Shown in pieces: positions 30,022-38,624 of a DNA stretch of 64,000 nucleotides. A program made the position numbers and the translations under genes. Within the stretch, counting starts at the first letter, position 1; each line of letters starts with the position of its first letter. The notes beneath the pieces are model-generated. The model saw only the letters and a program-made list of their open reading frames with translations. It searched no databases and was not told the DNA's origin. Source of the DNA: Paraburkholderia phosphatilytica (GTDB lineage: Bacteria; Pseudomonadota; Gammaproteobacteria; Burkholderiales; Burkholderiaceae); the NCBI RefSeq assembly GCF_003443895.1, contig NZ_QQOA01000004.1, positions 124,001 through 188,000 of the forward strand. The letters are read 5' to 3'.

Positions 30022-30630
30022 ATGAGCCTCACGCTTTGCAGCACCAGCACCGTCGACGAAACCCGCACGTGGAAGGAAGTGCAGAAGCTGGTGCCGTGCC
30101 GCCGGCTGCTGCAGCAGTGCTGCGACGAGTACAACGCGCGCCACGCGGTGCGCGTCGAAGTGGACGATCGTCGTTTCGCGATCGCGTTCTTCGCGTGGCT
30201 CGACGTGATCGCGCACAACGAGCCGTATCGCAGCCACAACGCGGTCGACTATTTTCACTTCGCATTTGGCGTGCTGCTGCGCGAACTGCTGAGCGAAAAG
30301 GCCGTACGTCTGAGCGGCGACCTGATGCCGCCGCTGCGTCCCGCGCCCGCCGATATCGCGGACTGGTGGCCGGTGGGCTACGTGCCGACCTACTTCTGCA
30401 TCGGCACGCTCAAGCAGGCCGTGCGCGAAGAATGCGGCGTCGAACTGCGTACCGCCGAGGCCGTCCAGCAGCCGACGGCGTGGCAGGCGTTCCGCGAAAA
30501 TCTCGTCGAAGAGCCGGGTCTTGCGATCGCGTACCTCGACCGCTTCATGGGGCTCGAGCCGAACTGGCGCGAACCCAACCAGATCATCAACCGCCCTGCC
30601 GCGCACAGCTTCAGCAAAACCACGGCCTGA
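30022..30630 (+). CDS. Protein of unknown function
   Basis: A 202-residue protein I do not recognise, without signal peptide or membrane segment. It has several cysteines near the N-terminus (CSTST, PCRRLLQQCCDEY) and aromatic-rich segments (DWWPVGYVPTYFC). The codon use is typical of the chromosome, so it is probably a real gene. It follows the 290-residue unknown gene. Confidence 0.65.
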   Translation: MSLTLCSTSTVDETRTWKEVQKLVPCRRLLQQCCDEYNARHAVRVEVDDRRFAIAFFAWLDVIAHNEPYRSHNAVDYFHFAFGVLLRELLSEKAVRLSGDLMPPLRPAPADIADWWPVGYVPTYFCIGTLKQAVREECGVELRTAEAVQQPTAWQAFRENLVEEPGLAIAYLDRFMGLEPNWREPNQIINRPAAHSFSKTTA

Positions 30631-30780
30631 GTCCGACCCGCACAACCGCGACGAACTTCGACACACGGATTCCACACGGCTTAGGCCTTAATCCCGATAG
30701 CAGGATTTTTTTGTCGGGCGTTGACTACGCGGGCTGCACACGCGCGGCGCTCGCCGCGTATCGTCTCGAAGGTGGCTCTC

Positions 30781-31908
30781 ATGAACAGCAGGCCGATGCA
30801 GATCGCGCTGTTGGGCCTCGTCGCCGTGGCGTTGCTGCTCATCGCGTACGCACTGCGGCCGGGCAGCGCGAGCGCATGGGGGAGCGGCCCGGGCCTTCAC
30901 GACGACACACTCGCCGCGCGCGCGGCGGACAGCGAATCGGGCGGCACGCTGCGCTCCGTGTCCACCACTGCCGACGATGCGCAGCCCGACGCGGATATCG
31001 CGCAGATCGTCGATGCGGCACGCGAAAGTCTGCGCAAAAACAACCTGGCTGCGGCGAAGCTGCTGCTCGATACCGCGCAGTCCGTGCATCCGCACGATCC
31101 GCGCGTGCTGAGCCTGCAACGGGATCTGCAGGCGCGCGAGAACATCGCGAGCGAAACGGCTGCGGCCTCGGCGCCATCGGTTCACCCGCACACCGCTAAA
31201 CGGGCCGGCGGCTCGTGGCATGGCTATGACTATGCGCACCGTGGAAAGAAGAACGCGGCTGAGGGAGCGGATCTGAGCGCGGCGAGTCAGGGTCAGGGTC
31301 AGCGCGCGAATGGGCAGGCTGGTGTGGCGGCGAGTGCGGTGACCGCGACGCCGATTGCCTCCGCGCCGGCAGCGAGCGCCGCGCCTGCTGCGAATGCGGA
31401 GACGAAAACGGAGATGACGCCTGCTGCATCGACATCGACGAACAGCAGCGTCGATGCGACTGTGCCGGCTGTCGTGCCTGCGATAACGCCTTCCGTTGCA
31501 CCGGCTGCGGCGCCTGAAATGACGCCTGCCCCTGCGCCTGCCGCCTTGCCAGCCACACCGGACAACGCAACGCCATCGCAGCCGCAATCGTCTGCACCGC
31601 TTCCAGTCGAATCACGCCGCGTGGACGTTCCCGCGTTGCCATCATCAGGCAGCACATCGACGAAAGCGGTACAAGGACCAAGAACGCGCGCCGAGGTCAA
31701 AGCCGAACTCGACAGCGCGAGAGAAAACGGCAACCTGCCGAAGTTCGGCAACCCGGACCCCGCGGGACCCGGCGGTGCGCCGAGCTATACCGCGGTTCAA
31801 CATGCCAACGCTGAGCGCGCACCTTCAGCGGACAGCGCTACAGCCACAACCGACGACGATCAAGGCGCACCAGGCGGACGCGGCACGCGCGTCGCGCCCG
31901 TGCGCTGA
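30781..31908 (+). CDS. Membrane-anchored protein with TPR-like repeat and Ala/Pro-rich tail
   Basis: A 375-residue protein with one N-terminal membrane segment (about 5-24) and the rest outside. Residues about 75-120 (ESLRKNNLAAAKLLLDTAQSVHPHDPRV) form a TPR-like unit closely matching one in the convergent gene at 31860-33161. The remainder is low-complexity Ala/Pro/Thr sequence. The ATG at 30781 is chosen because the membrane segment follows at once. Its last 49 bases overlap the end of the convergent paralogue. Function unknown; perhaps an envelope scaffold. Confidence 0.72.
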   Translation: MNSRPMQIALLGLVAVALLLIAYALRPGSASAWGSGPGLHDDTLAARAADSESGGTLRSVSTTADDAQPDADIAQIVDAARESLRKNNLAAAKLLLDTAQSVHPHDPRVLSLQRDLQARENIASETAAASAPSVHPHTAKRAGGSWHGYDYAHRGKKNAAEGADLSAASQGQGQRANGQAGVAASAVTATPIASAPAASAAPAANAETKTEMTPAASTSTNSSVDATVPAVVPAITPSVAPAAAPEMTPAPAPAALPATPDNATPSQPQSSAPLPVESRRVDVPALPSSGSTSTKAVQGPRTRAEVKAELDSARENGNLPKFGNPDPAGPGGAPSYTAVQHANAERAPSADSATATTDDDQGAPGGRGTRVAPVR

Positions 31909-33161
31909 TCGAGTTCCGACTGCGTCATCGCCTGCGTGAGCATCGTCTTTGCTTCGTTGCTCGATGCGTCGATCACGAGCGCCTTGCCGGCATCGCGCCA
32001 CACGCAGGTCCATTGATCCTGCGCAATGCAGCTGCGCGCGGCGGCAAGAATGCTGTCGCGCTGGAATTCGCGCGACTCGAGATCCGCATGCATCGCCAGT
32101 GCGTCGGCATTGTGCGGCTGCGCGTTCAGCACCCGGCCGAGCGCCGCGCGCGCCGCGCCGAGGTTGTCCTTGTCGAGGCTCGCGCGCGCCACGCGCAGAT
32201 CGTACGCGACGTGCGCCGAGGCCTGCTGCGATTCGTCCGCCGCCTTCGCTTCAGGCGGCTTCGGCACGCGTTCCGTGCGACGCCACTGCTGGTTCTGCTC
32301 GGCCTGCGGGTTCTGCATCGCCAGCTGCTGGTTGGGCTGGCCTTGCGGTGCCGGTTGAGCCTGCTGCGGCTGCGGGTTCTGCGCGTACTGCTGCTGGTAC
32401 TGCTGTGCCTGCTGATACGGCGTCTGATTCAGCGGATCTTGCTGGGTCTGCTGGGTCTGCTGGACCTGTTGCGTCTGCTGAGGCGGCTGATAAGGCTGCG
32501 GCTGCGCTTGAGGCTGATAAGGCTGCGTCACCGGGTTCTGCGCGACCGACACCGGCGCCTGCGCGGCGACCGGCTTCGTGTCGGGCTGCGCGGGCACGTT
32601 CGCCTGAACCGGCGGCACCGCGGCCGGCCGCGCATGAGACTGCGGCGCCGGATGCGTCGAACGATGCGCCGGTGCAATTGCGGCAGTGACTGCCGGAGCG
32701 GATGCGGGCAGATGCGTGCCGTCGCTCGCGATCACACCCGTGGCGGTCTGCAGTGCGAGCATCGGCGAACTGTTGTCGTCGCTCGGGTTGCTACGGTCGC
32801 CGCGATTCATCAGCACGTACGCGAACAGACCCGACACGACGACGAGCAGCACCGTCAGCACATACGCGATGTTCTTCCAGTTGGCGCCGGGCCCGAACGG
32901 CGACTCCTCGCGAAATGCGTAGGGCGACTGCTCGTAGCCACCATGAACGGGCGCGTTCCCCTGCCCCCACGAAAGCAGCCGGCGCCACGCGACGTGCGGC
33001 GGCTTGACCCATGAGCGCGACGGAGCAGGCCGCGGCGCGCGCGGCTCGGGCTGTGCGGAACCCCGTTCTAGCAGCGAGCGCGACAGCACGTGTTCAGACC
33101 GGCCGATCGTGCGCCTGAACTGGCTGCGTATGCGATTGATGAAGCTGGAATCACCGGGCAT
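31860..33161 (-). CDS. Membrane protein with Gln/Pro-rich region and TPR-like C-terminus
   Basis: A 433-residue protein: basic N-terminus, one membrane segment near residue 105 (NIAYVLTVLLVVVSGLFAYV), a long Pro/Ala then Gln/Pro-rich region (about 170-300) and a TPR-like C-terminal unit (ASLDKDNLGAARAALGRVLN) related to the one in 30781-31908. The start at 33161 follows AGGTCAGGAA. Convergent and overlapping at the 3' end with the paralogue. Function unknown. Confidence 0.75.
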   Translation of the reverse strand: MPGDSSFINRIRSQFRRTIGRSEHVLSRSLLERGSAQPEPRAPRPAPSRSWVKPPHVAWRRLLSWGQGNAPVHGGYEQSPYAFREESPFGPGANWKNIAYVLTVLLVVVSGLFAYVLMNRGDRSNPSDDNSSPMLALQTATGVIASDGTHLPASAPAVTAAIAPAHRSTHPAPQSHARPAAVPPVQANVPAQPDTKPVAAQAPVSVAQNPVTQPYQPQAQPQPYQPPQQTQQVQQTQQTQQDPLNQTPYQQAQQYQQQYAQNPQPQQAQPAPQGQPNQQLAMQNPQAEQNQQWRRTERVPKPPEAKAADESQQASAHVAYDLRVARASLDKDNLGAARAALGRVLNAQPHNADALAMHADLESREFQRDSILAAARSCIAQDQWTCVWRDAGKALVIDASSNEAKTMLTQAMTQSELDQRTGATRVPRPPGAP

Positions 33162-33693
33162 TTCCTGACCTTTACGTGGCAAACCATCATGTTGCTGCCG
33201 TGCTTCGCGCGGTGACAGGGTGCGGGAACTAACTGGGGAAAGACCGAAGCAGAAGCACCAGGTGCACGGCGCGGACAAAGCGGAAATTTATGATATCGGC
33301 TGCGCAGCAAAGGTCAACAGCGAAAGCAGAACAAAATGTATCGCCTGTTTCGACGATCCGGCCCCGCGTCATTTTCGCAAACAGGTCATATTTCGCATCG
33401 CGGTGTGCACCGCGCGAGGACATTCGCGGGCGGTGCACCGGCAACGTCACCCTGCGAAGACCAAGATGGTGCCTTATCGAAATCAATACGGCATCCGAAG
33501 TATTACAAGCATTTCGAAAAATGCGAAAACTATCGCATCAAGTACGAGCGCCCGCGCACATCAGCCGTCAGTCTTTCGGCCGATGCTAAGATCCGTCATC
33601 GAAAGTTGCAGTTGAAACATCGCGTTGCAACGCGCTTTTGGCACGCCAGGTTTGATGACGCGCGTGCACTCGTAAGAAGAATGAGGCAGCATC
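33162..33693. other. Intergenic region, AT-richer, no gene recognised
   Basis: About 530 bases with AT-rich patches (33290-33600). Short overlapping frames here lack ribosome binding sites or coding bias. It probably holds promoters for the divergent neighbours; two GGTGCACCG-like words occur near 33405 and 33430. Confidence 0.4.
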
Positions 33694-33780
33694 ATGGTGA
33701 GACTTCGCGGCATCCTCGGTCCTGTTCTGCTCATCGGTCTGGTGGGCTTGATCATCGCCTTCATTCGCCTGATGAGGTAG
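33694..33780 (+). CDS. 28-residue single-segment membrane peptide
   Basis: An ATG at 33694, with AGGCAG upstream, opens a 28-codon frame ending TAG at 33780. The product is one hydrophobic helix (ILGPVLLIGLVGLIIAFI) flanked by Arg residues. A hairpin (GAAGCCGCA / TGCGGCTTC, 33810-33833) lies just after it. The arrangement fits a small membrane protein, but there is no homology evidence. Confidence 0.4.
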   Translation: MVRLRGILGPVLLIGLVGLIIAFIRLMR

Positions 33781-33865
33781 CCCCGAAAATCGCCTGACCG
33801 CTTCAGTGCGAAGCCGCACTTAACTGCGGCTTCCGCGCATCGGGTCCGCGGCCATCCCGCTTCCG

Positions 33866-34156
33866 CTATGTTGCCCGTGCCAGCGTGATCGCACGCTCGG
33901 GGCACGCGGTCACGCACAACCCGCAGGAACGGCATGCGTCCGCACGCGGCGTGTACGCCACCTGCATGCCGTGCACGCGCAGCTTGAGGCGGCCGAGCAT
34001 GCCGAGCTCACGATAGTCCGCATCGTCGACGCGGCGAATCTCGAACACCTGCTCCGGGCACACCTCGGCGCAATCGCCCTTGCCTTCGCAGCGGTTCAGG
34101 TTGACGACCGGCACGATCACGCCCGGCTCCTGCCTGCATTTCGCGGCGGCGCTCAC
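33866..34156 (-). CDS. Two-cluster 4Fe-4S ferredoxin
   Basis: A 96-residue ferredoxin. The first cluster motif is CEGKGDCAEVCPEQVF (a CxxxxxCxxxC variant), the second CRSCGLCVTACPERAI. It should carry two [4Fe-4S] clusters. A GTG start at 34156, with AGGAGG before it, is chosen: it overlaps the upstream membrane-protein stop by four bases (GTGA). It is the third gene of an ECF sigma operon. The redox partner is not evident. Confidence 0.85.
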   Translation of the reverse strand: MSAAAKCRQEPGVIVPVVNLNRCEGKGDCAEVCPEQVFEIRRVDDADYRELGMLGRLKLRVHGMQVAYTPRADACRSCGLCVTACPERAITLARAT

Positions 34157-34467
34157 GAGCGGTCCTCCTTGCGCCAGCCATGGCGTTCGCGCCATGCCTG
34201 CTGGAACTGCTCGCGCTCCTCGGGTGTCATCGCTTCCCAGCGACGCCAGTAGCGGCGTTCGCGCCATCCGCCATGCCCCTTGAAGCCGCCGAACAGAATG
34301 CGGCTCAGCACCAGCAGACCGAGCGCATGCAGAAAGTCGATCGTCTTCGCACCCGTGAAGAGCGCCGGCACGACCCAGTTCCACAGCGACATCACGAGCC
34401 ATCCCAGCACCACGACGGCCACGACCACGAGCACCGCCTTGCCCACACATCTGATTCGAAATCTCAT
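34153..34467 (-). CDS. Small membrane protein in the ECF sigma operon
   Basis: A 104-residue protein with an N-terminal membrane segment (VLVVVAVVVLGWLVMSLWNWV), a second hydrophobic stretch (HALGLLVLSRILFGG) and a charged, Trp/Arg-rich C-terminus (EAMTPEEREQFQQAWRERHGW). It sits between the sigma factor gene and the ferredoxin, 12 bases after the sigma stop. It has no known anti-sigma motif, but its position makes it a candidate regulator or partner of the sigma factor. Confidence 0.75.
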   Translation of the reverse strand: MRFRIRCVGKAVLVVVAVVVLGWLVMSLWNWVVPALFTGAKTIDFLHALGLLVLSRILFGGFKGHGGWRERRYWRRWEAMTPEEREQFQQAWRERHGWRKEDRS

Positions 34468-34479
34468 CGAGCCACTCCG

Positions 34480-35061
34480 TTATAGATCGAGTCCTTCGTA
34501 CACCGGCTGCAAACGCGCGCGCAGATGCCGCACCGCATAGCGCTTGCGCGCGAGCAGCGTGTTGAGCGGCACGCCGCTTTCGGCAGCCATCGCCTTGAAA
34601 CTTTTGCCTTCGATTTCATGCGCGACGAACACGTCGCGCTGCTCGGGCGGCAAACCGTCGAGCGCGTCCTGCAGTGCGTCGAGCAGCACCGTGCGCGCGT
34701 AGATCGCCTCCGGCCCCGCGTCCTGCGACGGCAACGCGAGATCGAGCCGCGGTGCGTCGCCGCTTTCGTCCGGGTCGCCGCTCACGTCGGGCAGCGGCAA
34801 TTCCTTGCGGCGGCGAAAGCGATCGATGATCCGGTTGCGCGCAACCCGGAACAGCCACGCGCTCGCCTGCTCGATCGGCGCGGGCAGACGGTACGCTTCG
34901 ACGAACTCGCTGAAGACGTCCTGCAGGATGTCTTCGGCTTCGCCGGGGTCGCGCACGCGCCGCCGGATAAAATTCCCGAGCCGCGCGCGCTCACGCAGCA
35001 CGGTAGCCGTGATGTCGCTGTCTTTTTCGGTCATCGTTGCCAGGGTGCGCGGCGGGTCCAT
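34480..35061 (-). CDS. ECF-family RNA polymerase sigma factor
   Basis: A 193-residue ECF sigma factor. Region 2 is seen in EAEDILQDVFSEFVEAYR and ASAWLFRVARNRIIDRFRRR; region 4 in LPPEQRDVFVAHEIEGKSFKAMAAESGVPLNTLLARKRYAVRHLR. The first ATG (35061) is annotated; the internal ATG at 35034 is about equally likely, as neither has a good ribosome binding site. It heads an operon with a small membrane protein and a ferredoxin, which suggests a redox or metal signal. Confidence 0.9.
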   Translation of the reverse strand: MDPPRTLATMTEKDSDITATVLRERARLGNFIRRRVRDPGEAEDILQDVFSEFVEAYRLPAPIEQASAWLFRVARNRIIDRFRRRKELPLPDVSGDPDESGDAPRLDLALPSQDAGPEAIYARTVLLDALQDALDGLPPEQRDVFVAHEIEGKSFKAMAAESGVPLNTLLARKRYAVRHLRARLQPVYEGLDL

Positions 35062-35141
35062 GGGCCTGAAGACGTTTCAGGACCGGGAATATTGTGGCGG
35101 TGGGAAAAATGTCCAATTTCGAAGAACGGAGAGAACGTGCG

Positions 35142-35747
35142 ATGAAACGCATGCCTTACCCGCTGGCCATGCTGATGCTGGCTGTGCCGTTGCTCGTTGT
35201 GCTGCTGACTGCGCGGCCGGCGTTCGCTGCTGAATTGCCGAAAGCAATTGCCAGTCAGATTCCCGCCGGCTACCAGGTGATGCTGTGGAAAGCAGGACTG
35301 CTCGACCGCAGCGGCGCCGACGGCTATCTGGTGGTCGCGCACCGTCCGGACGATTCGAAAGAAACGCCTTCGCCGCGCCCGTTGATGATCTTCGTGCGCA
35401 ATCCGGATGGCACATTCAGGCTTGCGGCCCGCAACGATCACGTCGTGATGCGTGCCGACGCGGGCGGCCAGTGCGATCCATTCGCGGACGGCGTGGAAGA
35501 CGGCCAGGGTCTCACGGTCAAGGACCGCTACTTCACGGTCGAAAACGGCGAAGCGTGCGGCGACCACTGGACCGACTACATCACGTTCCACTACGACGAC
35601 CTGCATCGCGACTGGCTCTTTCACAAGGAGATCGTGCAGAGCTTCAGCTACGACGAACTCGTGAACGGCAAGCCCGGCAAGACGACCGTCACGAACGCGG
35701 ACCGCGCGCGGCCGGTGACGTTCGACGCATGGCGACCGGCGCCGTGA
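35142..35747 (+). CDS. Exported protein of unknown function
   Basis: A 201-residue protein with a clear Sec signal peptide (hydrophobic core LAMLMLAVPLLVVLL, cleavage near AFAA at about residue 29). The mature part has two cysteines (QCDPF, EACGDHW) that could form a disulfide, and a WTDYITFHYDD segment. The ATG at 35142 is chosen because the signal peptide starts there, with GGAG upstream. It is divergent from the ECF operon, so it may be one of its targets. Confidence 0.75.
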   Translation: MKRMPYPLAMLMLAVPLLVVLLTARPAFAAELPKAIASQIPAGYQVMLWKAGLLDRSGADGYLVVAHRPDDSKETPSPRPLMIFVRNPDGTFRLAARNDHVVMRADAGGQCDPFADGVEDGQGLTVKDRYFTVENGEACGDHWTDYITFHYDDLHRDWLFHKEIVQSFSYDELVNGKPGKTTVTNADRARPVTFDAWRPAP

Positions 35748-35768
35748 GCGGGATGCGTCGGCATGGCG

Positions 35769-36416
35769 TTATGACTTCAGGCGCGGCTGCCGCGACAGCT
35801 GATCGAGCCACGCGCACAGCATGTCGCCCATCGCGACGGCCCATCGATCGACTTCCGCCTTCGAGTGCGCATCGCCCGACACGTGCTCGCCGAGCACGGC
35901 CATCGATGTCATCACGAATTCCGCCGCGAACGCATGTGTTTCGTCCGTCGCATCGGGCAGCGCTTCCGCCATGAACGCGTGCGCCTGCTTCATCGTGGCA
36001 GCCTTCAGCGTGACCGCTTCCGGCGCGTCGCGATAAAGCGGTGCGGCGTCGCCGAGCGCGACGCGCAGCGCCGCTTCCTCATATTCGGTGCGAAAGAATT
36101 CGCGCACCGTCGCGCGCAGCCGGTCGAGCGGCGCGCGTTTCGTGTCGGCCAGAAGCGTGGCGATCAGGTCGCTCGTCTGCCGCCACTCGTCGGCCTGCAG
36201 CCTGAACAGGATCGCCTCCTTGTTCGGGAAATACTGGTACAGCGAGCCGACGCTCACGCCCGCTTCCTCCGCAACCCTCGCCGTGGTGAAGCGGCGGGCG
36301 CCTTCGCGCACCAGAACGCGAATAGCCGCCTCGAGAATGTCCGCGACGAGCCGCGAAGAACGCTCCTGCTGCGGACGCTTGCGCGCCGAAATCTCGGGGC
36401 TGGAGCGGCTTTTCAC
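35769..36416 (-). CDS. TetR-family repressor
   Basis: A 215-residue TetR regulator with a classical N-terminal helix-turn-helix (about 25-70, FTTARVAEEAGVSVGSLYQYFPNKEAIL) and a helical ligand-binding C-terminal part. It is divergent from a methyltransferase gene, with an inverted repeat in the 95-base gap; it probably represses both. The ligand is unknown. Confidence 0.9.
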   Translation of the reverse strand: MKSRSSPEISARKRPQQERSSRLVADILEAAIRVLVREGARRFTTARVAEEAGVSVGSLYQYFPNKEAILFRLQADEWRQTSDLIATLLADTKRAPLDRLRATVREFFRTEYEEAALRVALGDAAPLYRDAPEAVTLKAATMKQAHAFMAEALPDATDETHAFAAEFVMTSMAVLGEHVSGDAHSKAEVDRWAVAMGDMLCAWLDQLSRQPRLKS

Positions 36417-36430
36417 GGCGGTGGACCTCC

Positions 36431-36467
36431 GAATGCGAATAGAAAATGCGATGAATTATTCGTATTC
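36431..36467. promoter_or_regulatory. Inverted repeat between tetR-type gene and methyltransferase
   Basis: GAATGCGAATA (36431-36441) and TATTCGTATTC (36457-36467) match as inverted arms at 10 of 11 positions. It overlaps TATTCT-like promoter sequence and is the probable TetR operator. Confidence 0.6.
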
Positions 36468-36511
36468 TAACGAGGTGCGCAATCCAGCGCCACGGACCAA
36501 GGGAAAACACC

Positions 36512-37177
36512 ATGACCACGCTGACCACGCCGCCGCTCGCCACGCTGTTGCCGGAACTTTTCGCGGAGGCGGAAGCCTCGCAGCACCAGTTCAGAACGGA
36601 GCTCGCGGCGCTGCCCGCGGCGGAACGCGAGCAGTTGCTCCACCCGGACGCGGACTACCACGCGCTGTATTCGCGCGCGAAAAACGCGTATCTCGCGATA
36701 TCGCCGGCAACCGGCTCGCTGCTGTACATGCTTGCGCGGTCGACGCGCGCCACGGCGATCGTCGAATTCGGCATGTCGTTCGGCCTGTCGACGCTGCATC
36801 TCGCGGCCGCGCTGCGCGACAACGGCGGCGGCCGCGTGATCACGACGGAATTCGAGCCGTCGAAAGCGCTGCGTGCCCGCGCAAACTTCGAGCGCGCCGG
36901 GCTCGGCGATCTGATCGAGATCCGCGAAGGCGATGCGCTCGAAACGCTCGGGCGCGACCTGCCCGCTTCGCTCGATCTCGTGCTGCTCGACGGCGCGAAG
37001 CCGCTGTATCCGCCGGTGCTGGCGCTGCTGGAGCCGCGTCTGCGCACCGGCGGTCTCATCGTCGCGGACAATGCGGATCGGAGTCCTGATTATCTCGCCG
37101 AGGTTTCGGATGCGCGCGGACGCTATCGCACCGTTGCGTTCGCGGACGATGTCGCGGTGTCGATGAAGCTGGGCTGA
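36512..37177 (+). CDS. SAM-dependent O-methyltransferase
   Basis: A 221-residue class I methyltransferase of the O-methyltransferase family 3 type. The SAM-binding GxxxG loop is IVEFGMSFGLSTLHLA, followed by an acidic strand (ITTEFEPSKALRARANF) and DLVLLDGAKPLYPPVLALLEPRL. It methylates a hydroxyl on an unknown small molecule. It is divergent from the TetR-type gene and probably controlled by it. Confidence 0.85.
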   Translation: MTTLTTPPLATLLPELFAEAEASQHQFRTELAALPAAEREQLLHPDADYHALYSRAKNAYLAISPATGSLLYMLARSTRATAIVEFGMSFGLSTLHLAAALRDNGGGRVITTEFEPSKALRARANFERAGLGDLIEIREGDALETLGRDLPASLDLVLLDGAKPLYPPVLALLEPRLRTGGLIVADNADRSPDYLAEVSDARGRYRTVAFADDVAVSMKLG

Positions 37178-37323
37178 CGCTCGATGAAACAGGCTCGATG
37201 AAGCACACGCGCTGAAATGCGAATGCGCGAGCCGCGGTCACCAGCAAACAGGATCGGACCCGTTGGGTACGCGGCGTGCTTCCTTTGTTGGGTCGCCACA
37301 TCGGCAATCCGGAGGCGTTCGAA

Positions 37324-37806
37324 ATGACGTCAACCCGCCATGGACTGAAGCCCGCCGTGCCCACCACCGCTGTCTGCGCCAGCCGCATCATGCTCGCGCT
37401 GCTGTCGGCCACCATGCTCTTCATCGAAGCGCCGTTCGCGCACGCCGACGATTCCCCGAGCCCATGCGCGGCGCTGAAGCGGATCGTTCATGCCGCGCCG
37501 AACGGCTTCGCCGCGCTGACGCCCGACGACGGCCGCGGCATGGCGCAGCCCTACGGCGACGACGCGCAGTGCAATGGCGGCCACGACAGCTACCAGTGCC
37601 AATGGACGCCCCGTAACGGCGGCTCGAGCGCCGATGCGCTGCAAGGCGTCGCCGCCGACATCGCTTCGTGCCTGCCGGACGCTACGCACGACGTGAACTC
37701 GCCGGCACGCCAGCATTTCTACCTGGGCCCGCGCGGCTCGCGCACCGAGATCACCGCAACCACCGCAGGCGCGAGCAAGTTGCGGCTGACCGTGTCGGGC
37801 AAATAG
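37324..37806 (+). CDS. Exported cysteine-containing protein of unknown function
   Basis: A 160-residue protein with an N-terminal signal peptide (IMLALLSATMLFIEAPFAHA, about 24-43). The mature part has four cysteines (CAAL, QCNGG, YQCQW, SCLPD), suggesting two disulfides. The ATG at 37324 has GGAGG upstream. No family recognised. It stands alone downstream of the methyltransferase. Confidence 0.7.
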   Translation: MTSTRHGLKPAVPTTAVCASRIMLALLSATMLFIEAPFAHADDSPSPCAALKRIVHAAPNGFAALTPDDGRGMAQPYGDDAQCNGGHDSYQCQWTPRNGGSSADALQGVAADIASCLPDATHDVNSPARQHFYLGPRGSRTEITATTAGASKLRLTVSGK

Positions 37807-38059
37807 CCAACGCGACGAATCAGCCCCACCGCCCGTCCGCGAAATATCCGCTTCCTCGCCCGGAATAAGCGGCGCACTATCGATGTTCACCCTCCTGTAG
37901 CGGCCAGCAAGCCGCCGGAAACGGGCCACGGATCGGCGCGCGGCGTTCCCCGCCGTACACGATTTTTTCGTCAGGCTGTAACCGGACGCCCGTTTCATCC
38001 GTATTCACAGGATGAGGGCGCGACGCGCATCGTCGCCGCTCCGTTCGGAGGACTTCATC

Positions 38060-38569
38060 ATGATCAGACGTCGTTTCCTGTTTTCCGGTTTGACGGCCGG
38101 CATCGCCGCGGCATCGGGTGTGGCGTTCTATGGTTCGCGCGCGGCGCGCGCCGCGGATGCCGCGCCGCCGCAGAAATTTCCCGTATCGATGAGCGACGCC
38201 GACTGGCACAAGCGCCTCACGGCCGCGCAATACGACGTGCTGCGCGAGGCCGGCACCGAGCGGCCGTTCACAAGCCCGCTGCTGAACGAGCACCGCCACG
38301 GCGTCTTCTCGTGCGCGGGCTGCGCGCAGGCGGCGTTCTCATCGGACACGAAGTTCGAAAGCGGCACCGGCTGGCCGAGCTTCTGGAAGCCGCTGCCAAA
38401 CGCGATCGGCACGACGACGGATACCTCGTTCGGCATGGAACGCACCGAAGTGCATTGCAGCCGCTGCGGCGGGCACCTCGGCCACGTGTTCGACGACGGC
38501 CCGAAGCCGACCGGCCTGCGTTACTGCATGAACGGCGTCGCACTGACCTTCAAGCCGACTACGGCCTGA
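38060..38569 (+). CDS. msrB: Exported methionine-R-sulfoxide reductase MsrB
   Basis: A 169-residue protein with a twin-arginine-like leader (MIRRRFLFSG) and hydrophobic stretch, so it is probably periplasmic and Tat-exported. The MsrB domain has both zinc CxxC pairs (CAGC, CSRC), GTGWPSFWKP, GHLGHVFDDGP and the catalytic cysteine in LRYCMNG. It reduces methionine-R-sulfoxide in damaged proteins. GGAGG precedes the ATG. msrA follows 55 bases later. Confidence 0.93.
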   Translation: MIRRRFLFSGLTAGIAAASGVAFYGSRAARAADAAPPQKFPVSMSDADWHKRLTAAQYDVLREAGTERPFTSPLLNEHRHGVFSCAGCAQAAFSSDTKFESGTGWPSFWKPLPNAIGTTTDTSFGMERTEVHCSRCGGHLGHVFDDGPKPTGLRYCMNGVALTFKPTTA

Positions 38570-38624
38570 GCGACCGCGCGAGGCAACCGCGCGCGCCATC
38601 GTCAGCATCATCGGGAAACAGAAC

